The position numbers were made by a program, and so were the translations under genes. The notes beneath the pieces are model-generated. The model was not told where the DNA came from and ran no database searches. It saw nothing but the letters and a program-made list of their open reading frames with translations. From the NCBI GenBank assembly GCA_023250955.1, contig JAHEZQ010000025.1:1-62635 (forward strand): a stretch of 62,635 bases of DNA, given 5' to 3'. The DNA comes from Melioribacter sp. Its GTDB lineage: Bacteria; Bacteroidota; Ignavibacteria; Ignavibacteriales; Melioribacteraceae. Below, piece by piece: positions 9,175 to 18,130 of this stretch (the stretch's first letter is position 1; each line of letters starts with the position of its first letter).

Positions 9175-10158
9175 TTATTCAGACGCTAAGCATGCGATTG
9201 CAGCGGTGTTAACAATATCATCAACACTGCATCCGCGACTTAGATCGAAGAATGGTTTTTTTAATCCTTGATTGATTGGACCAACAGCTTCTGCTTTACC
9301 GAGACGTTGAGCAATTTTGTAACCAATATTACCGGCATTCAAATCTGGAAAAACTAAAACATTTGCCCTTCCCGCAACAGAACTACCCGGAGCTTTTTTC
9401 TTCCCAATTCCATCAACAATTGCCGCATCAAATTGAAGTTCACCGTCAACTTTTAGGTCGGGACGTTTTTCTTGAACAAATTTTGTCGCCTCGCGGACTT
9501 TATCAACCAACTCATGCTCTGCACTTCCCTTCGTGGAAAAAGAAAGCATAGCAATGTAAGGTTCTTCACCTGTTAATTTTTTGTGATTCTCTGCAGTAGA
9601 AATTGCAATATCTGCCAGCTGGTTTGCATCTGGGTTTGGGTTTACAGCGCAATCAGCAAAACTGTAAACAACATCTGGAAAAACCATTAAAAAGAAACTT
9701 GAAACAATTGATATTCCTTCTTTCATTCCAACACAGAAAATTGAAGCTCGCATAACATCCGCTGTTGTAGCAAAAGACCCAGAGACACTTCCGTCAGCCA
9801 TTCCTTCTCTAACCATCATTGCGCCAAAGAAAATATCGCGACGCATAGTTTCGCGTGCTTGCTCGATCGTTACTCCTTTGTGCTTTCGTAAATTGAAAAA
9901 ATAATTTGTGAAGTCGCTTAACTTATCTGCTCTATCAGGATCAATAATTCTTATTCCTTGAAGATCAACACCGATCTTCTTTGCATCGTTTCTAATTTTA
10001 TCTTCGTTACCTAACGTAATTATGGAAGCAACTTTCTCCTTAGTTAAAATTGAGGCTGCTTTCAAAACTCTCTCATCATGCGATTCAGGAAGAACTATCG
10101 TTTTTTTTCGTTGAGCAGCTTTTGCTCTAATTTGATTTAGTAATTCAATTTCAGCCAT
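9175..10158 (-). CDS. pta: Phosphate acetyltransferase
   Basis: Interconverts acetyl-CoA and acetyl phosphate. 327 residues, the short single-domain Pta form without the N-terminal DRTGG regulatory part. Family stretches visible: VLPESHDERVLKAA (22-35), SGSFATTADVMRASI, FADCAVNPNPDANQLADIA, LSFSTKGSAEH and the C-terminal NAGNIGYKIAQRLG followed by GPINQGLKKP. Phosphate butyryltransferase is the close alternative, but the C-terminal motifs favour Pta. No acetate kinase gene is adjacent. A TATATTTG element sits 34 bases upstream of the ATG. Confidence 0.92.
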   Translation of the reverse strand: MAEIELLNQIRAKAAQRKKTIVLPESHDERVLKAASILTKEKVASIITLGNEDKIRNDAKKIGVDLQGIRIIDPDRADKLSDFTNYFFNLRKHKGVTIEQARETMRRDIFFGAMMVREGMADGSVSGSFATTADVMRASIFCVGMKEGISIVSSFFLMVFPDVVYSFADCAVNPNPDANQLADIAISTAENHKKLTGEEPYIAMLSFSTKGSAEHELVDKVREATKFVQEKRPDLKVDGELQFDAAIVDGIGKKKAPGSSVAGRANVLVFPDLNAGNIGYKIAQRLGKAEAVGPINQGLKKPFFDLSRGCSVDDIVNTAAIACLASE

Positions 10159-10191
10159 GATTTTTTACCAATATTGTTGAAAATTTCATTA

Positions 10192-10199
10192 CAAATATA
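10192..10199 (-). promoter_or_regulatory. Possible pta promoter element (TATATTTG)
   Basis: Minus-strand TATATTTG at 10199-10192 fits the TAnnTTTG -7 consensus, placing a start site about 25 bases before the pta ATG. No clear upstream TTG partner. Confidence 0.35.
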
Positions 10200-10314
10200 T
10201 GGAATTTCAGTCACACGGATTCGTTTAACAAATAAGTTTTTTAGCTCTAATAAATCAAATTGAATTTCTCTGTAGAAATCGGAATATTGTATTAGCAATT
10301 AAAAGATTGTTGTT

Positions 10315-11373
10315 ATGCGGTTCAGTGAAACACAAATAAAGAAAATTAAAACTATTGTTCTCATTACATTTTCTGTTTGTCTAATAGTTTATCTCTCATA
10401 TATATTTGCAAATATTTTAGCAATTCTTATTGTTTCTATTCTTCTCTCAATGATCATCAATCCGGTTGTAGATTTTCTAGAAAAGGGGCGAATACACAGA
10501 ACTGTTTCTGTCTTGATAGTTTTTATTACTGTTGGTGCATTGATCTTTAACGGAGTTTCGTTTCTAATGCCGAAGATTGTAAATCAATTAAATAATCTTG
10601 GAGGAACATTATCACAAGAAAATTTAGAACTTGTAATCGGAAAATTTGAAAAAACATTGAAACATTCTTTTCCATTTCTCAATTCAGTAAACTTCGTTCA
10701 AAAAGTTACAAGTTTTTTCCAAAATGTGATTTTTAACTGGGTCAATAATATCAGCGAAATCTTTTATAGCATTGTTTCTATCATTGCTATATTAGTTATC
10801 GTTCCGTTTATGTCGTTCTTTTTGCTTAAAGATAATAAACGATTAATGCGCGGTATCATAAACATTATGCCTAACAAATACTTTGAAGTTTCCTACTCGG
10901 TTGTAAGTAAAATATCTTATCAACTTGGAAGATTTGTCCGCGGTTGGATCTTTGATGCATCTGCTGTTGGAGTTTTAAGCGGTATAGGATTAACAATTCT
11001 GGGTATTGATAATGCTGTCTCCATTGGATTCATTGCCGGTATTGGACATTTAGTTCCGTACTTCGGTCCAGTTATTGGCGGAATACCTGCAATCATAATT
11101 TCAATAATTCAATTTGGTGATTTCTCCATGATTCCAAGCATCCTTCTTATGTTTGCTTGTATTTATGCAATTGACAACGGATTTATTCAACCAAACGTAT
11201 TTTCTAAAAGTACCGATTTGCATCCGCTCATAATAATTTTATTAATACTTATTGGAAGTGAAACACTCGGCATTTTCGGGATGCTTCTTGCGGTTCCTAC
11301 TGCAACAGTTGTAAAAACTGCAGCCCGGGAAATCTATCTTGGTTATAAGAATTACCAAATCATTCGAGCTTGA
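10315..11373 (+). CDS. AI-2E family permease (TqsA/PerM-like)
   Basis: Polytopic inner-membrane protein of the AI-2E transporter family (PF01594), whose substrates vary and are mostly unproven. 352 residues with about eight hydrophobic segments: a pair at roughly 15-55, one at 60-82, a soluble amphipathic region at 90-140, then helices at about 148-175, 205-235, 238-262, 270-292 and 305-335. The family features IINPVVDFLEK near the N-terminus, the MSFFLLKD loop, and GHLVPYFGPVIGGIPA are present. No strong ribosome site before the ATG. Stands alone upstream of the beta-CASP RNase (90-base gap). Confidence 0.9.
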   Translation: MRFSETQIKKIKTIVLITFSVCLIVYLSYIFANILAILIVSILLSMIINPVVDFLEKGRIHRTVSVLIVFITVGALIFNGVSFLMPKIVNQLNNLGGTLSQENLELVIGKFEKTLKHSFPFLNSVNFVQKVTSFFQNVIFNWVNNISEIFYSIVSIIAILVIVPFMSFFLLKDNKRLMRGIINIMPNKYFEVSYSVVSKISYQLGRFVRGWIFDASAVGVLSGIGLTILGIDNAVSIGFIAGIGHLVPYFGPVIGGIPAIIISIIQFGDFSMIPSILLMFACIYAIDNGFIQPNVFSKSTDLHPLIIILLILIGSETLGIFGMLLAVPTATVVKTAAREIYLGYKNYQIIRA

Positions 11374-11463
11374 GCAACAACTACCTTTCTTAAAATGTAA
11401 TAATCTGTGAATTGAATCTCAAACAAACTTTGGATAGTTTGATACCAAAATTTCGGGAAAGAA

Positions 11464-12861
11464 ATGGAAATTCAATTTATAGGCGCAGCACAAACTGTAA
11501 CAGGTTCAATGCATCATATAAAAACAAAACAAGCAAATTTTTTACTTGACTGCGGTCTTTATCAAGGCAAAAGAAAAGATGCTTTTGAAATAAATAGAAC
11601 ATTCAATTTTTTCAATCCTGCAGATATTGATTTTGTAATCCTCTCTCATGCTCATATTGATCATGCCGGAAATTTACCTACACTTGTAAAAAATGGTTTT
11701 CATGGAAAGATCTATTCAACATTTGCTACCCGGGATCTCTCAGTTGTTATGCTGCAAGACAGCGCACACATTCAAGAAAAAGATGTTGAATTTGTAAACA
11801 AAAAGAGAAAACGTCTCGGGAAAAAACTCTTTGAACCACTTTATGTTCAAGGTGATGCAACGAAAGCTCTAGAACTTTTTGTCGGATTAAATTATAATCA
11901 AGAATACGAAATAGTTCCGGGAATCAAACTCAGATTTTATGATGCCGGACATATTCTTGGTTCTGCTATAGTTATGCTTACAATTAAAGAAGATGATCAA
12001 ATTACTAACCTAGCTTTTTCCGGGGATCTGGGAAGACCAAATCTTCCAATTCTTAAAGACCCGGAAAATATTCCGGATGTTGATTATTTTATTTGCGAAA
12101 GTACCTACGGAGGCAAAACTCATGAGAGTGCTACAAATTCTGAAGACGCTTTAACCACAGTCATTTCAAAAGCAATAAATAATAAATCTAAAATTATTAT
12201 TCCGGCGTTCAGTGTAGGTAGGACCCAAGAAATTGTTTATGCTTTGCATAGAATTTTTGAAAACGGTAAGGCGGAAAGAATTCCTGTTTACGTAGATAGT
12301 CCGCTCGCAGTAAATGCAACTTCGGTTTTTCGACTTCATCCCGAATGTTTTGATTCCGAGACTGCTGAGTTTTTAGTGAAGAATGAAGATCCGTTTGGAT
12401 TCAACCGGCTTACTTACATAACGAGCGTTGAAGAATCAAAAAAACTTAATGATGTTGCCGGTCCATGCATTATTATGTCTAGCTCGGGTATGTGCGAAGC
12501 CGGGCGCATATTACATCATCTTGTTAATAACATTGAAAATCCTAATAATATTGTTTTGATGGTTGGATATTGTGCCGAAAATACACTAGGTAGAAAACTT
12601 ATTAATGGTGAAAAGAAAGTCAACATTCTAGGTGATGAGTATAATGTTAATGCTGAAGTAATAGTTTTGCAATCTTTCAGTGCTCATGCAGATGCAAACG
12701 AGTTAATTAATTATACTTCAAAGCTTGATAAGAAAAGAATGCAGAATATATTTCTTGTACACGGAGAAATTGATCAGCAAGATATTTATAAAAATCATCT
12801 TGGAACGGCTGGATTCAAAAATATCACAATACCTACACGAGGATATGCTGTTAAGATATAA
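11464..12861 (+). CDS. Metallo-beta-lactamase / beta-CASP family RNase
   Basis: RNA-processing nuclease of the CPSF73-like beta-CASP group. 465 residues, full length. Zinc motif 2 is HAHIDH at 62-67; further metal motifs are DAGHILGSA, FSGDLG and the C-terminal FSAHADANEL and FLVHGE. Beta-CASP motifs A-C are visible as ESTYGG, IIPAFSVGRTQE and SSSGMCEAGRILHH. Some annotate such proteins as exonuclease of the beta-lactamase fold. The GGGAAAGAA just before ATG is the likely ribosome site. The following lipoprotein gene starts inside its 3' end (17-base overlap), implying co-translation. Confidence 0.93.
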   Translation: MEIQFIGAAQTVTGSMHHIKTKQANFLLDCGLYQGKRKDAFEINRTFNFFNPADIDFVILSHAHIDHAGNLPTLVKNGFHGKIYSTFATRDLSVVMLQDSAHIQEKDVEFVNKKRKRLGKKLFEPLYVQGDATKALELFVGLNYNQEYEIVPGIKLRFYDAGHILGSAIVMLTIKEDDQITNLAFSGDLGRPNLPILKDPENIPDVDYFICESTYGGKTHESATNSEDALTTVISKAINNKSKIIIPAFSVGRTQEIVYALHRIFENGKAERIPVYVDSPLAVNATSVFRLHPECFDSETAEFLVKNEDPFGFNRLTYITSVEESKKLNDVAGPCIIMSSSGMCEAGRILHHLVNNIENPNNIVLMVGYCAENTLGRKLINGEKKVNILGDEYNVNAEVIVLQSFSAHADANELINYTSKLDKKRMQNIFLVHGEIDQQDIYKNHLGTAGFKNITIPTRGYAVKI

Positions 12862-13828
12862 ATTTATAAATCTCTCTCTTGTATTTATATTATTCTTAAG
12901 CTGCAGCAGGGAGAGTTTAGTAGAACCGATTGATGACGGTAAACCTCCGGCGATACCAACAAATCTGCAAGTCTTTGGTGCGCATGATGGTCAAATTGGT
13001 ATTGAATGGGACAAAAATTCTGAGAGCAATATTGCAGGATATAAAATTTACAGAAGTATTAATTCCCCGGATAATTTTATTTTCTTAACACAGGTGAACG
13101 ATTATTATTTTATTGATGAACATTTAGAATATGAATCAACTTATTACTACAAGATTAGTGTTGTTAATTCATTTGGCCATGAAAGTTCGATGACGGATTT
13201 TGTTTATGCAAAGCCAATTAATATCTACGCCCCATTATCGCCAATGAATGTTAGAATTAATGCACGCAATTGGCCAAACACTCCAGCAATTCTTCTTTAT
13301 TGGGATTCTCCTTGGGACACTGATATTAAAGGATATTACATTTATAGAAGTACAACAGAAGTCTTTGATGCCGATACTCTACACTACTTGGATTTTACTC
13401 AACTTACTTCTTATTCCGATAATAAAAACATTTTACCTCTAACAAAATTTTACTATAAAATTAAAGCTGTTGATAAAGGATATTTAACAAGTCCATCAAC
13501 TTTGGTAATTAGTGATATCGTTTTGAATTCACCGACATTAATTTTCCCTTCCAATAATTCAATTATCCATGAGCTGAAAGAATTTCGATTTAAAACTGTT
13601 TCTCTGCCGGCCAGATATAAATTAGTAATCCAATCAAATGGCGTTTATGGAACAGTTAAGGAATTTGATTTCAGTTCCGAATTAACAGATCAAGAAATAA
13701 AGGTTGATGCATCAACTGTGCAGCTTGAATCATCCAAGACTTATACTTGGCGCGTTTTCACATATACTTCAAGTGAAATAGATCCAAATAGTTTTAGTGA
13801 AAGTTTTACATTTACTTATATTCCCTAA
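12845..13828 (+). CDS. Fibronectin type III lipoprotein, unknown function
   Basis: 327 residues when started at the ATG at 12845, which gives a proper lipoprotein signal (FINLSLVFILFLSCS) and a GAGG just upstream; a longer upstream frame (from 12725) would lie in the RNase gene and destroy the signal peptide. Two FN3 repeats are visible: about residues 35-120 and 130-215, each with the WD...I.GYKIYRS strand pattern and a second YYYKI strand. The C-terminal third resembles another Ig-like fold. Probably anchored to the outer or inner membrane surface. Only 7 bases separate it from the next OM-like gene, suggesting that the two products work together. Overlaps the RNase gene by 17 bases. Confidence 0.82.
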   Translation: MLLRYKFINLSLVFILFLSCSRESLVEPIDDGKPPAIPTNLQVFGAHDGQIGIEWDKNSESNIAGYKIYRSINSPDNFIFLTQVNDYYFIDEHLEYESTYYYKISVVNSFGHESSMTDFVYAKPINIYAPLSPMNVRINARNWPNTPAILLYWDSPWDTDIKGYYIYRSTTEVFDADTLHYLDFTQLTSYSDNKNILPLTKFYYKIKAVDKGYLTSPSTLVISDIVLNSPTLIFPSNNSIIHELKEFRFKTVSLPARYKLVIQSNGVYGTVKEFDFSSELTDQEIKVDASTVQLESSKTYTWRVFTYTSSEIDPNSFSESFTFTYIP

Positions 13829-13835
13829 TAAATAA

Positions 13836-15752
13836 ATGAATTTATTGAAAAAATTTCCCCAAATATATTTTATTCTATTTTTGATTAACTCTGCTCTTTC
13901 CGCCCAAGTAGGAAAAGACAGTTTGAGCTTTTCTAAATCAAGTTTCAGTGATAAACAGATAACCAATAATTTCGACAAACAACTCAACACTTTTAATTAT
14001 AGTACATTCCTAAAATATTTTCTTGGCTCGGATAAATTATTTTTCGGTATTAAAGAAAACTTTAACTCAACCGTCACTAAATCTTCCACCAAAAACATAA
14101 AGGATGAACAATTCCTTTGGGCGTTGGGACAATATGACTTATCAGAGAAATTGAAGCTGGGTATTTTGATAAATAATAATTTCTATACTGATGATAGAGA
14201 ATTAGCAATAAATAAAACGTCTCTACTTACTACAATAGTATTTACAAAATTCGTCCCGTTAAATAATATGGAAATTACTCCGTTCGGAGGTTTTTCACAA
14301 AACAATCAAATTGGTGAAATGAATAACGGATTTATTTACGGTTCGGAATTTAATATTGACAAGTACAACTTCGGAGATTTTGATTTATCATCCCTTATGA
14401 AATTTCAAAACGAAGATATTTCTCCGAGAAAGAATTTTCTGCGACTGATCAGTTTTGATCTAAACAGTACTTTTGAAGAAAGCTTCCATAATTCAATATC
14501 AGCAGACTATTCACAACAGAGAAAAGATTTTTACTTTACAGCTGATCCTTTAAGTGCAGCTCAATTTAATATTACCAACAATATACAAAGTAGAATTGAA
14601 TCAAATTACTCAATACAGGATAGAATAAAATTCGCGCCTACAAATTCTCCGCTGACATTTGATATTCAGGGTCGTATAACCTGGCGTAGTATTGACAGGA
14701 ACACTCGCTATATATCATTTACAAATGTCGCTAACACAAATTATGATACACGCATTGAGGAATCGCGTATTGATTTTGCATCTTCTGCAGATTATTTAAC
14801 TGATGATATTAATTTATCATTTCGGTTTACTTTTTCTGAACGAGACGAAAAACATCAACCAATGTCTATTGACGGACTAAATAACATTATTATTGATGAA
14901 AGGAATGATATTGAACAACAAAAGAATAACACTTCTCAATTCGCAAATATTTCGTTACTAAGTAAAATAAATTTGTCCCGTAACGATAAAATTACATTTA
15001 GCATTTTCCATAGAAAATTAAAGTACGACACCCCAAGCAATCTTAATTATGATGATAGGGACGAGTTGTTATCAATTGGAAGGATACTTTTTGAAAAAGA
15101 ATTCAATCCATTTTTCAGAATATTTGTTAATCTAGAAGGTAGCCTAAATAAACTAGTTTATATTTTTGCACAGCGGAGCTCTAATAACAATAATAAGAGA
15201 ACCTTAAAGTTTTCATCCGGTGGTGCATTTACAACCGGAAATTTTTCATCATCAAACTCTGCCGAAGTATCGGCTAATTACACTGTCTTCGATTATGAAG
15301 AACTCAATCCTAATTTTAGGAGTTACTCATTCCGCCAATTTGTGTTTAGAGATTCTTCTGATTATAAATTTAGCCGCAAGATCAGATTGTTTTTCTCCGG
15401 GTATCTAAAATTATCAGAACAAGGTGATTTTAAGTGGTCAAGTTTCTCAAGTAAACCGTTACGTTATTTAAGCGAACAATATGCTGATCCAAAAATTTAT
15501 TATGAGTTTCAGTCACTTAGTGTCGGACTTGGTATTCGCTATTTTTCATTAGAGACATTCAATTATAACAAAGGAATTGAAAAAATTAAGATCTCAGATT
15601 ATAGAAGTATTGGACCACTTGCCGAAATTAGCTACATGGTTGGAGAGAAGATCAATCTTAAATTTTATGGCTGGTATGAGTTTATTAAGTCCGAAGATAA
15701 CACAAACCGCGAAATGGCAAATATGAGCATTAAGCTTAATTATAAAATCTAA
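13836..15752 (+). CDS. Outer-membrane beta-barrel-like protein, unknown function
   Basis: 638 residues, family not recognised. Residues 1-23 form a signal peptide ending ALSAQ. The rest alternates short hydrophobic/aromatic strands with polar loops rich in Asn, Asp and Ser (for example FRIFVNLEGSL, KINLKFYGWYEF) and ends in MSIKLNYKI, a beta-strand-like terminus consistent with an outer-membrane barrel. No TonB box or plug domain was recognised. It follows the FN3 lipoprotein by 7 bases and ends that transcription group; the next gene starts 91 bases on. Call rests on strand pattern only. Confidence 0.7.
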   Translation: MNLLKKFPQIYFILFLINSALSAQVGKDSLSFSKSSFSDKQITNNFDKQLNTFNYSTFLKYFLGSDKLFFGIKENFNSTVTKSSTKNIKDEQFLWALGQYDLSEKLKLGILINNNFYTDDRELAINKTSLLTTIVFTKFVPLNNMEITPFGGFSQNNQIGEMNNGFIYGSEFNIDKYNFGDFDLSSLMKFQNEDISPRKNFLRLISFDLNSTFEESFHNSISADYSQQRKDFYFTADPLSAAQFNITNNIQSRIESNYSIQDRIKFAPTNSPLTFDIQGRITWRSIDRNTRYISFTNVANTNYDTRIEESRIDFASSADYLTDDINLSFRFTFSERDEKHQPMSIDGLNNIIIDERNDIEQQKNNTSQFANISLLSKINLSRNDKITFSIFHRKLKYDTPSNLNYDDRDELLSIGRILFEKEFNPFFRIFVNLEGSLNKLVYIFAQRSSNNNNKRTLKFSSGGAFTTGNFSSSNSAEVSANYTVFDYEELNPNFRSYSFRQFVFRDSSDYKFSRKIRLFFSGYLKLSEQGDFKWSSFSSKPLRYLSEQYADPKIYYEFQSLSVGLGIRYFSLETFNYNKGIEKIKISDYRSIGPLAEISYMVGEKINLKFYGWYEFIKSEDNTNREMANMSIKLNYKI

Positions 15753-15843
15753 TTTTTTTTTAATCCTTATGATTTACTATTGTAACAATGAACAAGTAAT
15801 TATATTTTTCGACACGACTGATTGAATTAATTGCGGAGAAAAC

Positions 15844-16257
15844 TTGCCGGAAATAATTTACAAGAAAGAAATCCAGAGTGATCCTGAGTTTTTGCCTGAA
15901 CTGGAGGAATTCATAATTGAATTGGCAAAAAAATATAATCTGAATGATGAAAAGCTAAACAGCTTAGCACTTTCTTTTTCAGAGGCCGCCTCAAATAGTA
16001 TTGTACACGGAAATAAACTAGATGTAAATAAAAAAGTAAAGATTACTGTTATAGTAGATAATGATAAAATGACAGTTATCATAAAAGATGAAGGGAAGGG
16101 ATTTAATATTGATTCCGTACCTGATCCAACAAAACCGGAAAATATATTGAAGGATAGCGGGAGAGGAATACACATCATGCGTTCTTTTTTGAACGATCTC
16201 AGATACAATTTTACTCCTACCGGAACTGAGGCAATTCTAGAAATTAAGTTAAAGTAA
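15844..16257 (+). CDS. RsbW/SpoIIAB-like anti-sigma serine kinase (HATPase)
   Basis: ATP-binding switch protein that typically sequesters a sigma factor and phosphorylates an STAS antagonist. 137 residues from a TTG preceded by GCGGAG; normal length. GHKL motifs visible: N box with Glu48 and Asn51 (LSFSEAASNSIVHGN), G1 box DEGKGF (82-87), and GRGIHIM (107-113). No STAS antagonist, PP2C phosphatase or sigma factor gene is adjacent; mdh follows at 102 bases. It could equally regulate a two-component output through a fused partner elsewhere. Confidence 0.88.
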   Translation: MPEIIYKKEIQSDPEFLPELEEFIIELAKKYNLNDEKLNSLALSFSEAASNSIVHGNKLDVNKKVKITVIVDNDKMTVIIKDEGKGFNIDSVPDPTKPENILKDSGRGIHIMRSFLNDLRYNFTPTGTEAILEIKLK

Positions 16258-16359
16258 TACCAACTGTATTTTTAATCCAAATTTGTTTTATGAAAATTGA
16301 ACTCATTCTTCATATATTTTGTCTGTATATCTATTTATTTATTACAAACGGAGAATTTT

Positions 16360-17325
16360 ATGGCAAGAAAAAAAATTGCTTTAATCGGTGGTGGACAGAT
16401 CGGTGGTGTACTTGTACAATTGATCGCTCAAAAACAATTAGGTGATGTAGTTTTATTTGATATTGTTGAAGATCTTCCTCAAGGCAAAACACTTGATATA
16501 GTGGAAGCTTCGAGAGTGGATTTGTTTGATGTAAATCTTAGAGGTACGAATGACTACAAAGATATTGAAGGATCAGATCTTGTAATTATCACAGCAGGAC
16601 TTCCAAGAAAACCCGGCATGAGCCGCGATGATCTTCTTGTAACAAATGCTAAAATTATGAAGACTGTTGCCGAGAATGTAAAACAGTATGCACCTAATGC
16701 AATTGTAATTGTAATTTCCAATCCTCTTGATGCAATGGTAACACTATTTCAAAAAATTACGGGCTTCCCAGCAAATCGTGTAATTGGTCAGGCTGGCGTT
16801 CTAGATTCCTCTCGCTTCGCCACCTTCATCGCTTGGGAACTTGGTGTTTCTGTTAAAGATGTTAATGGAATGGTTCTAGGCGGGCATGGTGATACAATGG
16901 TTCCAATCGTAAGATATGCAAATGTAAATGGCATACCGGTAATGGAATTGTTAGAAAGAAAATACAATGATAAGAACAAAGCAAAAGAAGTTATGGATGC
17001 AATGGTTAATAGAACAAAGATGGCCGGTGGCGAAGTTATTAAATTATTGAAGACCGGTTCAGCGTTCTATTCTCCAGCTTCTTCTGCCGTTGCGATGAGT
17101 GAAGCTATCTTATATGATGAAAAAAGAATTCTCCCGACTTGTGCATTCTTAAACGGCGAGTTTGGCATTAAAGGATATTACGTTGGCGTACCTGCTGTAT
17201 TAGGTGCTAATGGTGCTGAACGAATTATTGAATTTAAACTTGATGCTGAAGAACAATCTGCTCTTGATAATTCTGTTAAGGCTGTTAAAGAATTAGTTGA
17301 AGCAATGACAAGACTTGGTTTCTAA
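16360..17325 (+). CDS. mdh: Malate dehydrogenase
   Basis: NAD-dependent interconversion of malate and oxaloacetate. 321 residues from the ATG at 16360, which has GGAG 6 bases upstream; a longer frame reading from 16297 adds a spurious 21 residues. NAD-binding GGGQIGG (10-16) with acidic Asp34 selecting NAD. Catalytic set visible: Arg83 and Arg89 in [11 protein letters not shown], Asp149 and Arg152 in LDSSRF, His176 in GGHGDTM. Arg83 in the specificity loop supports malate rather than lactate dehydrogenase. Ends in the bidirectional terminator at 17349. Confidence 0.96.
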   Translation: MARKKIALIGGGQIGGVLVQLIAQKQLGDVVLFDIVEDLPQGKTLDIVEASRVDLFDVNLRGTNDYKDIEGSDLVIITAGLPRKPGMSRDDLLVTNAKIMKTVAENVKQYAPNAIVIVISNPLDAMVTLFQKITGFPANRVIGQAGVLDSSRFATFIAWELGVSVKDVNGMVLGGHGDTMVPIVRYANVNGIPVMELLERKYNDKNKAKEVMDAMVNRTKMAGGEVIKLLKTGSAFYSPASSAVAMSEAILYDEKRILPTCAFLNGEFGIKGYYVGVPAVLGANGAERIIEFKLDAEEQSALDNSVKAVKELVEAMTRLGF

Positions 17326-17348
17326 AATAATTTCTACAGATCAGAAAT

Positions 17349-17379
17349 AAAAAACCCCGGCTAAGTCGGGGTTTTTTAT
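17349..17379. terminator. Bidirectional terminator, mdh / rpmA
   Basis: AAAACCCCG (17351-17359) pairs with CGGGGTTTT around a 7-base loop, with A- and T-runs on both sides, between convergent mdh and rpmA. Confidence 0.9.
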
Positions 17380-17400
17380 TTTATAGATATTAAAAAATCT

Positions 17401-17661
17401 TTAAGCTGTCGCTTCGTAAACGCTAATGAATTGTCTATCGTTCTTTTTTCTTTCAAACTTAACAACCCCATCAACAGTAGCAAACAAAGAATGATCACCG
17501 GCTAACTTTACATTTTTACCGGGATGAAAGTTTGTTCCTTTTTGTCTAACAAGGATTGAACCTGCAGTAACTTTTTCTCCGCCGAAAGCTTTAACACCAA
17601 GATATTGCGGATTACTATCGCGACCGTTACGGGATGAACCTTGACCTTTTTTATGTGCCAT
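17401..17661 (-). CDS. rpmA: 50S ribosomal protein L27
   Basis: Large-subunit protein reaching the peptidyl-transferase centre. 86 residues beginning [16 protein letters not shown], the standard L27 N-terminus without the cleaved Firmicutes-type extension, then [11 protein letters not shown] and [10 protein letters not shown]. Follows rplU by 17 bases in the usual L21-L27 operon. Confidence 0.98.
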   Translation of the reverse strand: MAHKKGQGSSRNGRDSNPQYLGVKAFGGEKVTAGSILVRQKGTNFHPGKNVKLAGDHSLFATVDGVVKFERKKNDRQFISVYEATA

Positions 17662-17678
17662 TGAAAAATCCTCCGCTA

Positions 17679-17987
17679 CTAAGAAATCTTAGTAACTTCT
17701 ATTCTAGTTAATAGTTGTCTGTGTCCGTTCTTTCTTCTATAAGAAATTCTTCTTTTCTTTTTGAACACAATTACTTTTTCATCTTTAAGATGTTCTAAAA
17801 TTTTTGCTTGAACCTTTGCACCTTTAACCGTTGGCGTACCAACTTTAGTAGATTTATCATCACCCAACATAAATACGGAATCAAACGTGATTTCTGCATT
17901 AGGTTCAGCATCTAAGCGCGGGACGTAATACTTGTTATTTTCCAGTACTTTAAACTGCTGCCCAGCGATATCAACAACTGCAAACAT
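17679..17987 (-). CDS. rplU: 50S ribosomal protein L21
   Basis: 102 residues from the ATG at 17987, chosen because GGAGG lies 4 bases upstream; an in-frame GTG at 18002 would place that site inside the protein. Starts [14 protein letters not shown] and carries the [17 protein letters not shown] signature near the C-terminus. First gene of the L21-L27 operon, about 26 bases downstream of the predicted start site. Confidence 0.97.
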   Translation of the reverse strand: MFAVVDIAGQQFKVLENNKYYVPRLDAEPNAEITFDSVFMLGDDKSTKVGTPTVKGAKVQAKILEHLKDEKVIVFKKKRRISYRRKNGHRQLLTRIEVTKIS

Positions 17988-18019
17988 TCTTCCTCCAAAC
18001 ACTCAATTTTTGAGCCGTA

Positions 18020-18049
18020 AATATAAGCTAAACCACTTATTTATGTCAA
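18020..18049 (-). promoter_or_regulatory. rplU-rpmA promoter
   Basis: Minus-strand TTGACA (18049-18044) and TATATT (18025-18020) with an 18-base spacer (17 to the overlapping TTATAT), the best match to the housekeeping consensus in the window. The -10 also reads TATATTTA, close to the Bacteroidota TAnnTTTG form. Confidence 0.65.
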
Positions 18050-18130
18050 TAAATTGATGAATTAAATTCTCTGATAGGATTTTATGAAAAAAGATTTGTT
18101 TTTAGACTAATTATTAATGAATTGCGTTTA

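Noticed and set aside
12725-12844. Upstream extension of the FN3 lipoprotein frame from 12725
   Set aside because: It lies inside the beta-CASP RNase gene and removes the signal peptide and lipobox; the ATG at 12845 has GAGG before it.
16297-16359. N-terminal extension of malate dehydrogenase from 16297
   Set aside because: The Rossmann N-terminus [12 protein letters not shown] starts at 16360 with a good GGAG; the extension is hydrophobic noise from AT-rich leader sequence.
17988-18019. L21-leader-type regulatory RNA before rplU
   Set aside because: Only about 26 bases lie between predicted start site and ATG, with a 5-bp CTCAA/TTGAG stem; too short for a known leader.
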